Positions 47,797 to 56,175 of a stretch of DNA of 64,000 nucleotides are shown here, piece after piece (positions within the stretch are counted from its first letter, which is position 1; every line of letters begins with the position of its first letter). Under the pieces are notes generated by a model. The model saw only the letters and a list, made by a program, of their open reading frames with translations, made no database searches and was not told the DNA's origin. The stretch is from Bog-473 sp963763575. GTDB lineage: Bacteria > Actinomycetota > Acidimicrobiia > Acidimicrobiales > RAAP-2. The position numbers and the translations under genes were made by a program. The stretch is taken from contig CAVXPD010000019.1 in assembly GCA_963763575.1 (NCBI GenBank), positions 124,001-188,000 of the forward strand, written 5' to 3'.

Positions 47797-48243
47797 GTGA
47801 GCGACGCGCCGAGGGGCGGTCTCAGCGAGGCCGGACAGCTCCAACGGCGAGCGGCCATCCCGGGGATCTTCGCCCAGACCCCGTTCCTGGCCTGGCTGGG
47901 TCTGCTCGTGGAGCGTTATGAGCCCGATGACGTTGCCACCCGATTGCCCTTCCGGGTCGAGCTGAGCAACGACGGCGCCACCTGCCACGGTGGCGTGGTG
48001 GGAGCGGTCATCGACACGACGGGCGCCTTGGCGGCGTGGTCGAACCACGACTTCGATCGCGGCATCCGGGCGTCCACGGTCTCGATGGCCCTGCAGTACG
48101 TCGCCGCCAGCTCGGGTGACGATCTCCTCTGCGCGGCGCGCACCGTCCGGCGGGGTCGGGAGCTCGTCTTCACCGAGATCACGGCGTGCGACTCGTCGGG
48201 CAAGGTGCTGGCGCACGGCCTCCAGACCTACCGCATCGCCTGA
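47797..48243 (+). CDS. PaaI-type hotdog-fold thioesterase
   Basis: 148 residues from GTG 47797 (GTG 47794 adjacent). Hotdog fold: RLPFRVELSNDGATCHGGVVGAVIDTTGALAAW, with the CHGGVVGAVIDTTG block holding the catalytic Gly/Asp region of the PaaI/DUF4442-like group, then STVSMALQYVAASSGDDLLCAA. Hydrolyses acyl- or aryl-CoA thioesters. TATGGT at 47759-47764 is a possible -10. Divergent from PadR across the operator region. Confidence 0.82.
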   Translation: MSDAPRGGLSEAGQLQRRAAIPGIFAQTPFLAWLGLLVERYEPDDVATRLPFRVELSNDGATCHGGVVGAVIDTTGALAAWSNHDFDRGIRASTVSMALQYVAASSGDDLLCAARTVRRGRELVFTEITACDSSGKVLAHGLQTYRIA

Positions 48244-48254
48244 ACCGGGCGCGC

Positions 48255-49076
48255 TCAGCGGAGGCGGATGACGTTCCCGGTGATCAAGGCAGCGGCGTCC
48301 GACGTCAGGAAGGCGATCACCTCGGCGACCTGTTTTGGCGTGGCGATCCGGCGACCGAGCGAGTGCGCCGCCGACGCCGTCCGAGGGCTGACCCAGCCCG
48401 TGTCGGTGAGGGGAGGGTGCACGACGTTGGCGGTGACCCCGTAGCGGGCGAGCTCTGTCGCCGCGCTGAGCGTGAAGTTCGCCTGCGCCGCCTTGGCGGC
48501 GCCGTAGGAGACCTCTTCGGGGAAGCCATCGACGTCCCCGGAGGTCAGCCCGACGATGCGGCCCCAATTGCCTCGGCGCGCGATGTGCCGGTGCGCGAAC
48601 TCCGCGATCAGGAGTGCGGCTGCCCGCGCGTCGACCGAGAACACCTGCTCGAAGGAGCTCGCCGTGAGCGGTGTCTGCGCCCGTCCGAAGCGATCGGTCG
48701 CCGCCGGGACGAACGTGTCCGCGACCCAGCCCGATGCGTTGTTGACGAGCACCTCGACGGGCCCGAGCTGCTCCTCGGCCGCCTCGAAGAGCGCCGGGAC
48801 CGCGGCGGCATCGGCCAGGTCGGCCTCGATCGCGACGGCCTGGCCGCCAGCGGCCCTGATGGACTCGGCCACGAAGTCGGCGCGGGCGAGGCGTGTGGCC
48901 CGGTACGCGGCCGGGAGTGACGGGTCGTCGAGGCCGCCCATGCGCTGACTCCGGAAGTACGCGCACAGAACCGCAGTTCCCTGCGCCGCGAGCGCCTTTG
49001 CCGTGGCCGCGCCGATTCCGTGGTTCGCCCCGGTGACGAGAGCGACGCGCTGCCCTCCGCCGGTTCGGTCCACCAC
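48255..49076 (-). CDS. Short-chain dehydrogenase/reductase
   Basis: 273 residues from GTG 49076 (or the next codon GTG 49073). Cofactor motif ALVTGANHGIG, VLVNNASGWV, GLTSGDVDGFP, catalytic YGAAKAAQANFT, and ITGNVIRL at the C-terminus, as in 3-oxoacyl-ACP reductase-type SDRs. A short insertion (RSQRMGGLDDPSLPAAYRAT) follows the second beta strand. It starts 17 bp after the nitronate monooxygenase stop on the same strand, so the two are likely co-transcribed. Confidence 0.85.
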   Translation of the reverse strand: MVDRTGGGQRVALVTGANHGIGAATAKALAAQGTAVLCAYFRSQRMGGLDDPSLPAAYRATRLARADFVAESIRAAGGQAVAIEADLADAAAVPALFEAAEEQLGPVEVLVNNASGWVADTFVPAATDRFGRAQTPLTASSFEQVFSVDARAAALLIAEFAHRHIARRGNWGRIVGLTSGDVDGFPEEVSYGAAKAAQANFTLSAATELARYGVTANVVHPPLTDTGWVSPRTASAAHSLGRRIATPKQVAEVIAFLTSDAAALITGNVIRLR

Positions 49077-49093
49077 CGGTCCCGTCGGCGTGC

Positions 49094-50059
49094 TCAGCGC
49101 AGGAGGGCCATGCGGTCGAGGACCGCCTCGGCTTCGGCGACGAATCGACCCACCAACTCGGCCGCCGGGACGAGGTCGGTGATCGCGCCCACGCCCTGGC
49201 CGGCCGGGTAGCACTCCCGGTCGACGTCGACCCCCTCGGTGAACGAGTCCCCGCCCAGGTGCATGGTCCCACCCCCGTAGGAGACGGCGAGCTGCTCGGG
49301 GAATTTCTTGAGCTCCTCGGGGTGTGCGTCGTAGTAGTCGGTGTAGCGGTTGCGCACGACGCGCATCGTCTTGCCGGAGTAGGCCCGGCTGACGGTTGTC
49401 TGGTCCTCGCGACTGGCCAGAAGCTTCTCCTTGTAGCCGAGCACCCCGCGGGCCTCGGGCGTCGCAATGAAACGCGTGCCGACCCAGACCCCGTCCGCGC
49501 CGAGCGCGATGGCGGCGGCCAACCCGCGTCCGTCGAAGATCCCTCCTGCGGCCACCACGGGGACGCGATCGCCGACCGCGTCGACGATCTGGGGGACGAG
49601 GGGGAACGACGCCACCTGACCCGTGTGGCCGCCGGCCTCGGTCCCCTGGGCAACCACTAGGTCGCACCCGGCGTCGACGGCGCGCACGGCGTGCTCGACC
49701 TTGCCGCACATGCTGACGACGACGAGGCCGTGTCGATGGCACAGGTCCACGACCTCGGTCGGGACGCCGAGGCCGGCCACGAACGCCGTGGCGCCGCCGT
49801 CGATCACGATCTTGACCTGCTCGGTCATTCCGCCGGGCATGGCGGTCAGCAGGTCGACGCCGAAGGGCTTGTCGGTTACGGCGCGCACCGCTGCGATCTC
49901 CTCGGCCATCTTCTCGTTGCCCATGGTCGAAGCGCCCAGGCAGCCGAACCCGCCGGCCGCGGAGACGGCCGAGACCAGTGGGGAATAGGAGACGCCCCCC
50001 ATGCCGGCCAGCATGACGGGGTGCTCGATCCCGAGCAGCTCGGTGAGACGGGTACGCAT
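49094..50059 (-). CDS. Nitronate monooxygenase
   Basis: 321 residues from ATG 50059, AGGAAGG 10 nt upstream. FMN TIM barrel: IEHPVMLAGMGGVSYSPLV, ASTMGNEKMAEEI, VAQGTEAGGHTGQV with the catalytic His, VVAAGGIFDGRGLAAAIALGADGVWVGTRF, and the C-terminal YSGKTMRVVRN. This is a closer match to the canonical NMO/FabK-like group than the protein at 24457. Oxidises nitronates, or may reduce enoyl groups. In one unit with the downstream SDR; divergent from the DHA2 exporter. Confidence 0.9.
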   Translation of the reverse strand: MRTRLTELLGIEHPVMLAGMGGVSYSPLVSAVSAAGGFGCLGASTMGNEKMAEEIAAVRAVTDKPFGVDLLTAMPGGMTEQVKIVIDGGATAFVAGLGVPTEVVDLCHRHGLVVVSMCGKVEHAVRAVDAGCDLVVAQGTEAGGHTGQVASFPLVPQIVDAVGDRVPVVAAGGIFDGRGLAAAIALGADGVWVGTRFIATPEARGVLGYKEKLLASREDQTTVSRAYSGKTMRVVRNRYTDYYDAHPEELKKFPEQLAVSYGGGTMHLGGDSFTEGVDVDRECYPAGQGVGAITDLVPAAELVGRFVAEAEAVLDRMALLR

Positions 50060-50209
50060 GAGTCTTGTGCCTTCCTGGATTCCTTCGCGCGGCGGTCTCC
50101 GCCGCCGGGACCGTAGCGCGCGTGGGCGCACGCGACGGAGCTGGTGCGGAAGCGAGGCGATGACCGCCGCGACGGTTCCGGCGGACAGGCACGGCCGGCG
50201 TCCCAATGG

Positions 50210-50238
50210 TTGCATTCGGAGCAGGACGTTCCTACTCT
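50210..50238 (+). promoter_or_regulatory. Promoter of the DHA2 exporter gene
   Basis: TTGCAT (50210-50215), 17-bp spacer, TACTCT (50233-50238). Transcription would start near 50245, just before a GTG at 50248 and 27 nt before the preferred GTG at 50272. Confidence 0.5.
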
Positions 50239-50271
50239 GAGCCGATCGTGGCAGACGTCGGGGAAGTAGGT

Positions 50272-52344
50272 GTGAGTACGGACGCACCGGCTCCCGCGCT
50301 GGAGCGGATCACCGGACGCCGGCTGTGGCTGATCCTCGGCGCCCTGCTGCTCGGCATGCTGCTCGCGGCGCTCGACCAGACGATCGTGTCGACGGCGCTG
50401 CCCACGATCGTGGGGGACCTGCACGGTGGTTCGCACCTGGCGTGGGTCGTCACCGCGTATCTCCTGTCCTCCACGGTGTCGACGCCGCTGTGGGGGAAGC
50501 TCGGCGACCAATACGGCAGGAAGATCTTCTTCCAGGCGGCGATCGTGATCTTCGTCGTGGGCTCCGCGTTGTGCGGCCTCAGCCACACCATGACCGAACT
50601 CATCGCGTTCCGCGCCCTACAGGGGTTGGGCGGTGGCGGGTTGATGGTCGGTGCGCAGACGATCATCGGCGACGTGGTGTCCCCGCGCGACCGCGGCCGC
50701 TACATGGGACTGTTCGGCGCGATGTTCGCCGTGGCGACGGTGATCGGGCCGCTCATCGGCGGACTCTGCGTCACCTATCTCAGCTGGCCGTGGGTCTTCT
50801 ACATCAACCTCCCGCTCGGGATCCTCGCGCTCTTCGTCACGGGTGCAGTGCTCCCCGGCCACCTGCGCAAGGTGCGCCACTCCATCGACTACGCAGGGAC
50901 GCTCCTGTTGGCCGGATCCGCCACCTCGCTGATCATCTTCGCCAGCCTGGGTGGGGTCTCGTGGCCTTGGGTGTCCGCTCCGAGCGTCTTCACCGCGGTG
51001 CTCGGCGTCGTCCTGGCCGTGGCCTTCGTGTTCGTCGAGCGCATCGTCGCCGAGCCGGTGATCCCGCTGTCGCTGTTCCGGGTGCGGGTCTTCACCGCCG
51101 CCAGCGCCATCGGCTTCGTCATGGGATTCGCCATGTTCGGGGCGCTCACCTTCTTGCCGTTGTTCCTCCAGAACGTCAAGGGAGTCAGCCCGACGGTCTC
51201 CGGTCTGCGGATCTTGCCGCTCATGCTCGGCATGCTCGCTGCCTCCGTCACCTCGGGCCGGCTGGTGACGCGCTGGGGCCGGTACCGGATCTTTCCCATC
51301 ATGGGGTCGGCCTTGCTGACGCTCGGCGCCTATCTGCTGTCGTACATCGACGCCAGCTTGAACTCATGGCTCCTGGCCTTCTACATGTTCATCTTCGGGG
51401 TGGGCATGGGCCTGATCATGCAGGTGCTCGTGGTCGCCGTGCAGAACGCGGTCTCCTACCAGCAGTTGGGCGTGGCGACCAGCTCGGCCACCTTCTTCCG
51501 CATGATCGGCGGGTCCTTCGGCACGGCGGTGTTCGGCGCTATCTACGCGATCGTCTTCAGCCACACGTTCGCGCCGACCCTGGCGAGGGCGCCGGCTTCG
51601 CTGCTGAGGTCGTTCAACCCGCAGGCGCTCGACCCTGCGTTACTGAACCACCTCAAGTCGACCGCCGCCGGCTTGCTGTTCTTCGAAAAATACATCGACG
51701 CGGTGACGCATGCGGTGCAGACGGTATTCCTCGTCGCCGTGCCGATCGCGGCGGTCGCGTTCATCATGAGTTTCTTCCTGCCCGAGCTCCCGCTGCGGCG
51801 CACGGTCGAGACCGTCGATACCGGCGAGGTCCATGGGGCGATGCAGGCGCGGTCGTCGCTCGACGAGATCGAGCTGGCGCTGCAACGGATGTCGGCGCGG
51901 GAGAACCGGGCCGAGCTGTACCACACGCTGGCCCAGCGGGCCGGGGTCGACCTGCCGCTCCGTTCGGTCTGGTTGTTGTATCGGCTGGCGGACGGCCCGG
52001 CCTGCACGGTGGACGAGATGGCGGAGCGCCTGAAGGTCGATCCGGGCATCATCCAGCCGGGGGTCGACGGGCTGGCGTCCGCCGGCATGATCGAGGAACG
52101 ACGGCGCGGGGCCGAATGCGACATCTACTTGACGAGCGCCGGCTCCGACGCGTTGTCGAGACTGACGGACGCGCGCCGCCGGGGGCTCACCGAGCTCCTC
52201 GAGGGCTGGAACCCCGATGAGCATCCCGAGGTGATCGAGATGGTCAAGCAGCTGGCCCACTCGCTGCTGGCCGACGACGATCGCTTGGTCGCCGACGCGA
52301 TGGCGCGCCCGGCCGTCGCCGGGTCGCGGGTCTCGTCGGACTGA
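50272..52344 (+). CDS. DHA2 (EmrB/QacA) multidrug exporter fused to a MarR-like domain
   Basis: 690 residues from GTG 50272 (GGGGAA 6 nt upstream; GTG 50248 is an alternative). Residues about 15-520 are a 14-helix DHA2 transporter: motif A GKLGDQYGRK, motif C region VIGPLIGGLC, DQTIVSTALPTIVGDL in the first helix. Residues about 550-690 form a cytoplasmic winged-helix domain of MarR type (LRSVWLLYRLADGPACTVDEMAERLKV, LASAGMIEERRRG, LTSAGSDALSRL). Proton-driven drug export, with the C-terminal domain a possible sensor or DNA-binding feedback unit. Confidence 0.9.
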   Translation: MSTDAPAPALERITGRRLWLILGALLLGMLLAALDQTIVSTALPTIVGDLHGGSHLAWVVTAYLLSSTVSTPLWGKLGDQYGRKIFFQAAIVIFVVGSALCGLSHTMTELIAFRALQGLGGGGLMVGAQTIIGDVVSPRDRGRYMGLFGAMFAVATVIGPLIGGLCVTYLSWPWVFYINLPLGILALFVTGAVLPGHLRKVRHSIDYAGTLLLAGSATSLIIFASLGGVSWPWVSAPSVFTAVLGVVLAVAFVFVERIVAEPVIPLSLFRVRVFTAASAIGFVMGFAMFGALTFLPLFLQNVKGVSPTVSGLRILPLMLGMLAASVTSGRLVTRWGRYRIFPIMGSALLTLGAYLLSYIDASLNSWLLAFYMFIFGVGMGLIMQVLVVAVQNAVSYQQLGVATSSATFFRMIGGSFGTAVFGAIYAIVFSHTFAPTLARAPASLLRSFNPQALDPALLNHLKSTAAGLLFFEKYIDAVTHAVQTVFLVAVPIAAVAFIMSFFLPELPLRRTVETVDTGEVHGAMQARSSLDEIELALQRMSARENRAELYHTLAQRAGVDLPLRSVWLLYRLADGPACTVDEMAERLKVDPGIIQPGVDGLASAGMIEERRRGAECDIYLTSAGSDALSRLTDARRRGLTELLEGWNPDEHPEVIEMVKQLAHSLLADDDRLVADAMARPAVAGSRVSSD

Positions 52345-52377
52345 GCGGGTTCGGGTTGGTCGTTCCGTTCGGCCGTT

Positions 52378-52440
52378 CGGTCGCTCGGTCGTCCGGTCGT
52401 CCGGTCGCTCGGTCGTCCGGTCGCTCGGTCGTCCGGTCGG
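52378..52440. repeat. 8-bp tandem repeats (CGGTCGTC/CGGTCGCT)
   Basis: Seven full 8-bp units alternate between CGGTCGTC and CGGTCGCT, followed by a partial one, 34 bp after the exporter stop. Degenerate copies extend left to about 52355. They could fold back only weakly. Not part of a gene. The unit is too short and has no spacers, so it is not a CRISPR. Confidence 0.85.
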
Positions 52441-52460
52441 GGCGGCGGGTGGAGGGGGAC

Positions 52461-52466
52461 TAGCGT
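52461..52466 (+). promoter_or_regulatory. Candidate -10 for the DUF2254 gene
   Basis: TAGCGT, with transcription expected near 52473, leaving a 140-nt leader. In the leader GTCGGCAG (52500-52507) and CTGCCGAC (52534-52541) form an 8-bp inverted repeat with a 26-nt loop. I do not recognise a riboswitch class. Confidence 0.35.
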
Positions 52467-52613
52467 TGGTGCTCGCAACAGCGGGGTGTGCCGGGAAGAC
52501 TGGTCGGCAGCGAGAGACATCTGTGCCATGACCGACTGCCGACTCCCCTTCTCCGTGAACGCTCCCGTGTCCCTCCGTGCAGGTGGCGGTCCCTCCGGCT
52601 CCCGGTGGGCCTC

Positions 52614-54038
52614 ATGAGCGGGGTCGACGAGGTGATCGTCCCGCAGCCAGCTCGGGTCGAGAAGGACCGGCGCAAGCTGCCGAGCTGGCGCTGGGAGGAG
52701 CTGCGCACGACCTTCTGGGTCGTCCCGATCCTGTTGGTGCTGGTCTCGGTGCTGCTGTTCGTCGTCACGTTCGAGATCGACATCGCGGCGTACCACCACC
52801 ATCTGACCTTGCCGCAGTGGATCCGGACGGGCGGCGCCGGCGCGGAGCGCCAGGTCCTCATCTCCATCGCCGCGGGGGTCATCACGGTGGTGGGCGTGGT
52901 GTTCTCGATCACGATCCTGGCGCTGACGCTGGCGTCGCAACAGTTCGGCCCGCGGATGATGCGGAACTTCGTGCGCGACATCGGCAACCAGATGACGCTC
53001 GGCGTCTTCGTCGGGACATTCGTGTACTCGGTGTTGGTGCTCGGGACGATCAACAGCCTCAGCCCGACGTTCGTGCCCTACCTGTCGACCTCGGTGGCCG
53101 AAGCACTCTTGCTCGTCGACATCATCGTGCTCATCTACTTCATCCACCACATCGCAAGGTCGATCCAGCTGCCCGAGGTCATCGCCGGCATCGCGAAAGA
53201 CCTGATGGACTCGATCGACGCCGAATTCCCTGAGCGGGTTGGTGAGCCGCCCCAAGCCGTCACGCAGACCGAGAGTGGCAAGAGCGTCCCGGAGCTGCTC
53301 AAGCTGATCGAGGAGAGGGGCGCGGTGATCCCTTCGCAGGTGAGCGGGTACATCCAATACGTCGGGTACTCGCAACTGATCGCGATCGCCACCAGGACCG
53401 ACTCGTTCATCCGTTTGGAGCACCGTCCGGGCCACTATCTCGCGACCGGCCGGCCGCTGGCCATGGTGTGGCCCCGGGGGGCTGCGCCCCAAATCGCCCT
53501 GGCGCTGGGGAAGGCTCACGTGACGGGTCCGCACCGGACCTTGGTCCAGGACCCGGTCTTCGCCATCGACCAGCTCGTCGAGATCGCCATCCGCGCCCTG
53601 TCGGCAGCCGTCAACGACACGTTCACCGCGTTGACCTGTATCGACTGGCTCTCCGCGGGGCTCGGTCGAGTCTCGGGGCGCATCCTCGACGAAGGGGTGT
53701 ACCGGGACGCGACGGGGCGGGTGCGCCTGATCGAATCCGATCCCTCCTACGCGCGCATGGTCAACCGCGCCTTCGACAAGATCCGCCAGGCCGCGCGCGG
53801 GATGCCGGCGGTCATCATCCGCCTCATCGACTCGTTGGGGTCGATCATGCTCGACACGACGTCCGAGGAGCAGCGCACGGTGCTCCGTCGCCAGGCCGAC
53901 ATGTTGCTGCGGCTGGCCGAAGAAACGGTGAGCGAACCGAACGATTTGGACGAGATCCGGTTCCGCTACCGCCGGATTCCCGGTGAGGACGAGTTCGGCG
54001 AGAAAGAGCACACGTGGTCGCAGATGGACCCGGCCTGA
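52614..54038 (+). CDS. DUF2254 membrane protein
   Basis: 474 residues from ATG 52614. Four helices in the first 190 residues (FWVVPILLVLVSVLLFVVTF; GVITVVGVVFSITILALTLASQQFGPRM; LGVFVGTFVYSVLVLGTI; ALLLVDIIVLIYFIHHIA), then a 280-residue cytoplasmic part with AAVNDTFTALTCIDWLSAGL and FDKIRQAARGMPAVII. This is the DUF2254 layout; the family is a predicted membrane protein of unknown function, possibly channel-like because of the SxTILALTLASQQFGPR segment. Followed at once by a strong hairpin. Confidence 0.88.
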   Translation: MSGVDEVIVPQPARVEKDRRKLPSWRWEELRTTFWVVPILLVLVSVLLFVVTFEIDIAAYHHHLTLPQWIRTGGAGAERQVLISIAAGVITVVGVVFSITILALTLASQQFGPRMMRNFVRDIGNQMTLGVFVGTFVYSVLVLGTINSLSPTFVPYLSTSVAEALLLVDIIVLIYFIHHIARSIQLPEVIAGIAKDLMDSIDAEFPERVGEPPQAVTQTESGKSVPELLKLIEERGAVIPSQVSGYIQYVGYSQLIAIATRTDSFIRLEHRPGHYLATGRPLAMVWPRGAAPQIALALGKAHVTGPHRTLVQDPVFAIDQLVEIAIRALSAAVNDTFTALTCIDWLSAGLGRVSGRILDEGVYRDATGRVRLIESDPSYARMVNRAFDKIRQAARGMPAVIIRLIDSLGSIMLDTTSEEQRTVLRRQADMLLRLAEETVSEPNDLDEIRFRYRRIPGEDEFGEKEHTWSQMDPA

Positions 54039-54073
54039 GCCCCTTCGCGCGATCACGTCGATCGCTCGGGGCT
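54038..54073 (+). terminator. Extended hairpin, probable terminator of the DUF2254 gene
   Basis: AGCCCC (54038-54043) pairs with GGGGCT (54068-54073), enclosing GCGATC-ACGTC-GATCGC. Together 12 bp of stem with small internal loops and a 5-nt terminal loop, beginning at the last base of the stop codon. No T run follows, as is usual in high-GC actinobacteria. Confidence 0.55.
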
Positions 54074-54140
54074 GATCCCGCCGTCTTTCGGTGCGCCGAA
54101 CTTCGACTGGGTGCGCGAAACGGAGGCTCGAGCGGCCCGC

Positions 54141-55505
54141 TCAGCCGGCGTTGTCCGTCGGTGAGGTCGTCGTCGAGGCGGGGGTCGTCGACGTGGTCGT
54201 GGTGGACGAGCCCGTGGCACCCGAGTTCCCGCTGGTCGAGGTCGTCGTGGTGGTGTCGACGCCCGACGACCCACTCGCTGTCGTGGTGGTGGTCGCCCGG
54301 GCCGAGCTCGCGGCCGGCGCCACGAACGGCGTCGTCTCTCCGGCCACGGTCGCCCGGCTCTGCAACGGCGCGACGGACAGGTTGGTGCAGCCGCGTGCGG
54401 CGTTCCAACTCTGGACGGCCGAAGAGGCGGCTTGGCCGGTGAGGGGCTGGGGGAGTCCGGACACGATGGTGGCCGGGCGGAAGACCGCGTTCGTGATGTG
54501 GCGGCCCTCGGCCGAGAGCATGAGCGACCCACTGTCGGTCTCGGGCGCCGCGTCGTCGTAGAACGCGAAGTTGCCGAGCCCGTAGTCGACGTACGCGCTG
54601 CCGAGGTAGCCACCGCCCAGCAGGACGTGGGCGTTGCTGCCGATCACGATGTCGGCGCCGGCCTTCACGAGCTGCTGCGCCAAGGGTTCCTGCTGCGGAT
54701 TCGGACACGCCTGGGTCTCGGTCCCCCAGTGGAGGTACACGATGACGGTGTCAGAAGTCTTGCGCACCCGCTGCACCTCGCGCACCAGTTGCGTCGGGTC
54801 GATGGCGGAGGCCACGCCCGGCTGCGTCGGCGTGGCGGTCCACGTGTTGACGAGGTTGCTCGCGATGACCTGGGTAGCGGTGATGACGGCGATGCGCTGG
54901 CCGTCGATGGTGACGCGGTAGGGGTCGAACGCGTCCGTCGCGTTGTTGCCGATCCCGAGTATCGGAAATCGGTCCTGGGTGGCGATGGTCAGGTTCTGGG
55001 AGAGGCCCTGTTGTCCGCAGTCCAAGCCATGGTCGTTGGCCTCCGTCGCCACGGTGATCGAGGCGCTCTTGAGGGCGGTGACGGCCGACGCCGGCGCATA
55101 GAAGATGTAGGGCTTGTTCTGGGGCTCGGGACAGGTGCCATCGGTCACGGCCGTCTCGAGGTTCACCATCCGTAACTGCGTCCCGGAGAAGAGCTGTGCG
55201 ATGGTGTCGCCGAGCGCCGTGGAGGGGTCGTTGGCCAGGCTCTCGCCGACGGCTCCGGCGAAGTGGACGTCACCCCCGAAACCCAGCATGACGGTCTTGC
55301 CGTCGCCTTTCCAATCGGGATTGAGCGGTGAGTGCGCCGGGAAGTGCTGGAGGGCGACGGTGTGCTGGGGGGACGACGTCGTCGTGGTCGTGGAGGGCGT
55401 GCCCGATCCGCCCGAGAAGAAGCCGAAGTAGATGATGATCAGGAGGACGATCCCGCCTGCGGCGACAAATTGCGTGCGCCGCCGCCTGACCCTGCGTGAG
55501 ACCAC
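54141..55505 (-). CDS. CapA/PgsA-family poly-gamma-glutamate or capsule synthesis protein
   Basis: 454 residues from GTG 55505. One N-terminal membrane anchor (FVAAGGIVLLIIIYFGFFSG), a short Thr/Ser linker, then the CapA metallophosphatase-like domain (residues about 70-370): LGFGGDVHFAG, MVNLETAVTDG, VATEANDHGLDCGQQG, VIVYLHWGTE and VIGSNAHVLLGGGYL, with the Asp, Asn/Glu and His metal ligands. A 70-residue Thr/Ser/Gly tail ends the protein. CapA-family proteins act in poly-gamma-glutamate or capsule synthesis outside the cell. No CapB/CapC partner is in the window, so the substrate is open. Confidence 0.87.
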   Translation of the reverse strand: MVSRRVRRRRTQFVAAGGIVLLIIIYFGFFSGGSGTPSTTTTTSSPQHTVALQHFPAHSPLNPDWKGDGKTVMLGFGGDVHFAGAVGESLANDPSTALGDTIAQLFSGTQLRMVNLETAVTDGTCPEPQNKPYIFYAPASAVTALKSASITVATEANDHGLDCGQQGLSQNLTIATQDRFPILGIGNNATDAFDPYRVTIDGQRIAVITATQVIASNLVNTWTATPTQPGVASAIDPTQLVREVQRVRKTSDTVIVYLHWGTETQACPNPQQEPLAQQLVKAGADIVIGSNAHVLLGGGYLGSAYVDYGLGNFAFYDDAAPETDSGSLMLSAEGRHITNAVFRPATIVSGLPQPLTGQAASSAVQSWNAARGCTNLSVAPLQSRATVAGETTPFVAPAASSARATTTTTASGSSGVDTTTTTSTSGNSGATGSSTTTTSTTPASTTTSPTDNAG

Positions 55506-55596
55506 GGGGCACTATGTCACACCGCTTGTCCTGGCCTCCGGGCAGCCGCTTCGCTGACCAGCCGCTTTGTTCTTACGCCGTTTCTCTGCGTCGCGC

Positions 55597-56175
55597 CTAC
55601 GCGGCCCAGAGCGTGTCCCAGTTCTCGGCGATGGACGCCACGAGGCCGGCGCAGGCGCCGGCGATGAGGTCGCGGCAGTCGTCGAAGACGAGCTCGTCGC
55701 CGTAGTAGGGGTCGGGCACGTCGGCGGCCGCTCCCACCGAGGGATCGAACGCCAGCAGAACGGCGAGGCGGTCCGGATCGGCTCCCAGACCGCGCAGCGT
55801 CTGACCGTGCCTCCGGTCGAGCGTGACCATGAGGTCGATCCGGTCGAGATCGGCCGAGACGATCTGGTGTGCGACGTGGGGATGCGGGGGGTACCCCGCC
55901 CGCTCGAGCGACTCGAGCGCCAACGGGTGCATGCCCTCGCCCTCGTGCCAGGGGGCGGTGCCGGCGCTGCGCACCTCGAGGTGGTCGCCGAGCGTCGTGC
56001 CGTCGGCCAGGGCGGTGCCCCGCGCCACGGACCGGGTGATCACCTCGGCCATGGGGGAGCGGCAGATGTTCCCCGTGCAGACGAAGACGACGCGGTAGGG
56101 ACGTTCGCCGATGGGGCCGGGGAGGACGATGCGGCGCGGCGATGCCTGACCGTGGGTGGGGGGCTGGGCGCTCAC
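55597..56175 (-). CDS. Low-molecular-weight protein tyrosine phosphatase-like protein
   Basis: 192 residues from GTG 56175, which overlaps the stop of the upstream synthetase (GTGA). P-loop VCTGNICRSPMAE (CxxxxxR(S)) at residues about 33-45 and the general-acid Asp in VPDPYYGD near residue 150 define the family. Removes phosphate from tyrosine or arginine residues in the cytoplasm. It has a 28-residue N-terminal extension before the catalytic core. Coupled translation with an acyl-CoA synthetase is unexpected for this family. Confidence 0.88.
   Translation of the reverse strand: MSAQPPTHGQASPRRIVLPGPIGERPYRVVFVCTGNICRSPMAEVITRSVARGTALADGTTLGDHLEVRSAGTAPWHEGEGMHPLALESLERAGYPPHPHVAHQIVSADLDRIDLMVTLDRRHGQTLRGLGADPDRLAVLLAFDPSVGAAADVPDPYYGDELVFDDCRDLIAGACAGLVASIAENWDTLWAA

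Noticed and set aside
52378..52440. CRISPR-like array
   Set aside because: Units are 8 bp and directly adjacent, with no spacers, and no cas gene is present.
52125..54056. 643-codon minus-strand open frame
   Set aside because: Opposite to the DHA2 3' end, the repeat tract and DUF2254; the repeats merely translate into a periodic peptide.
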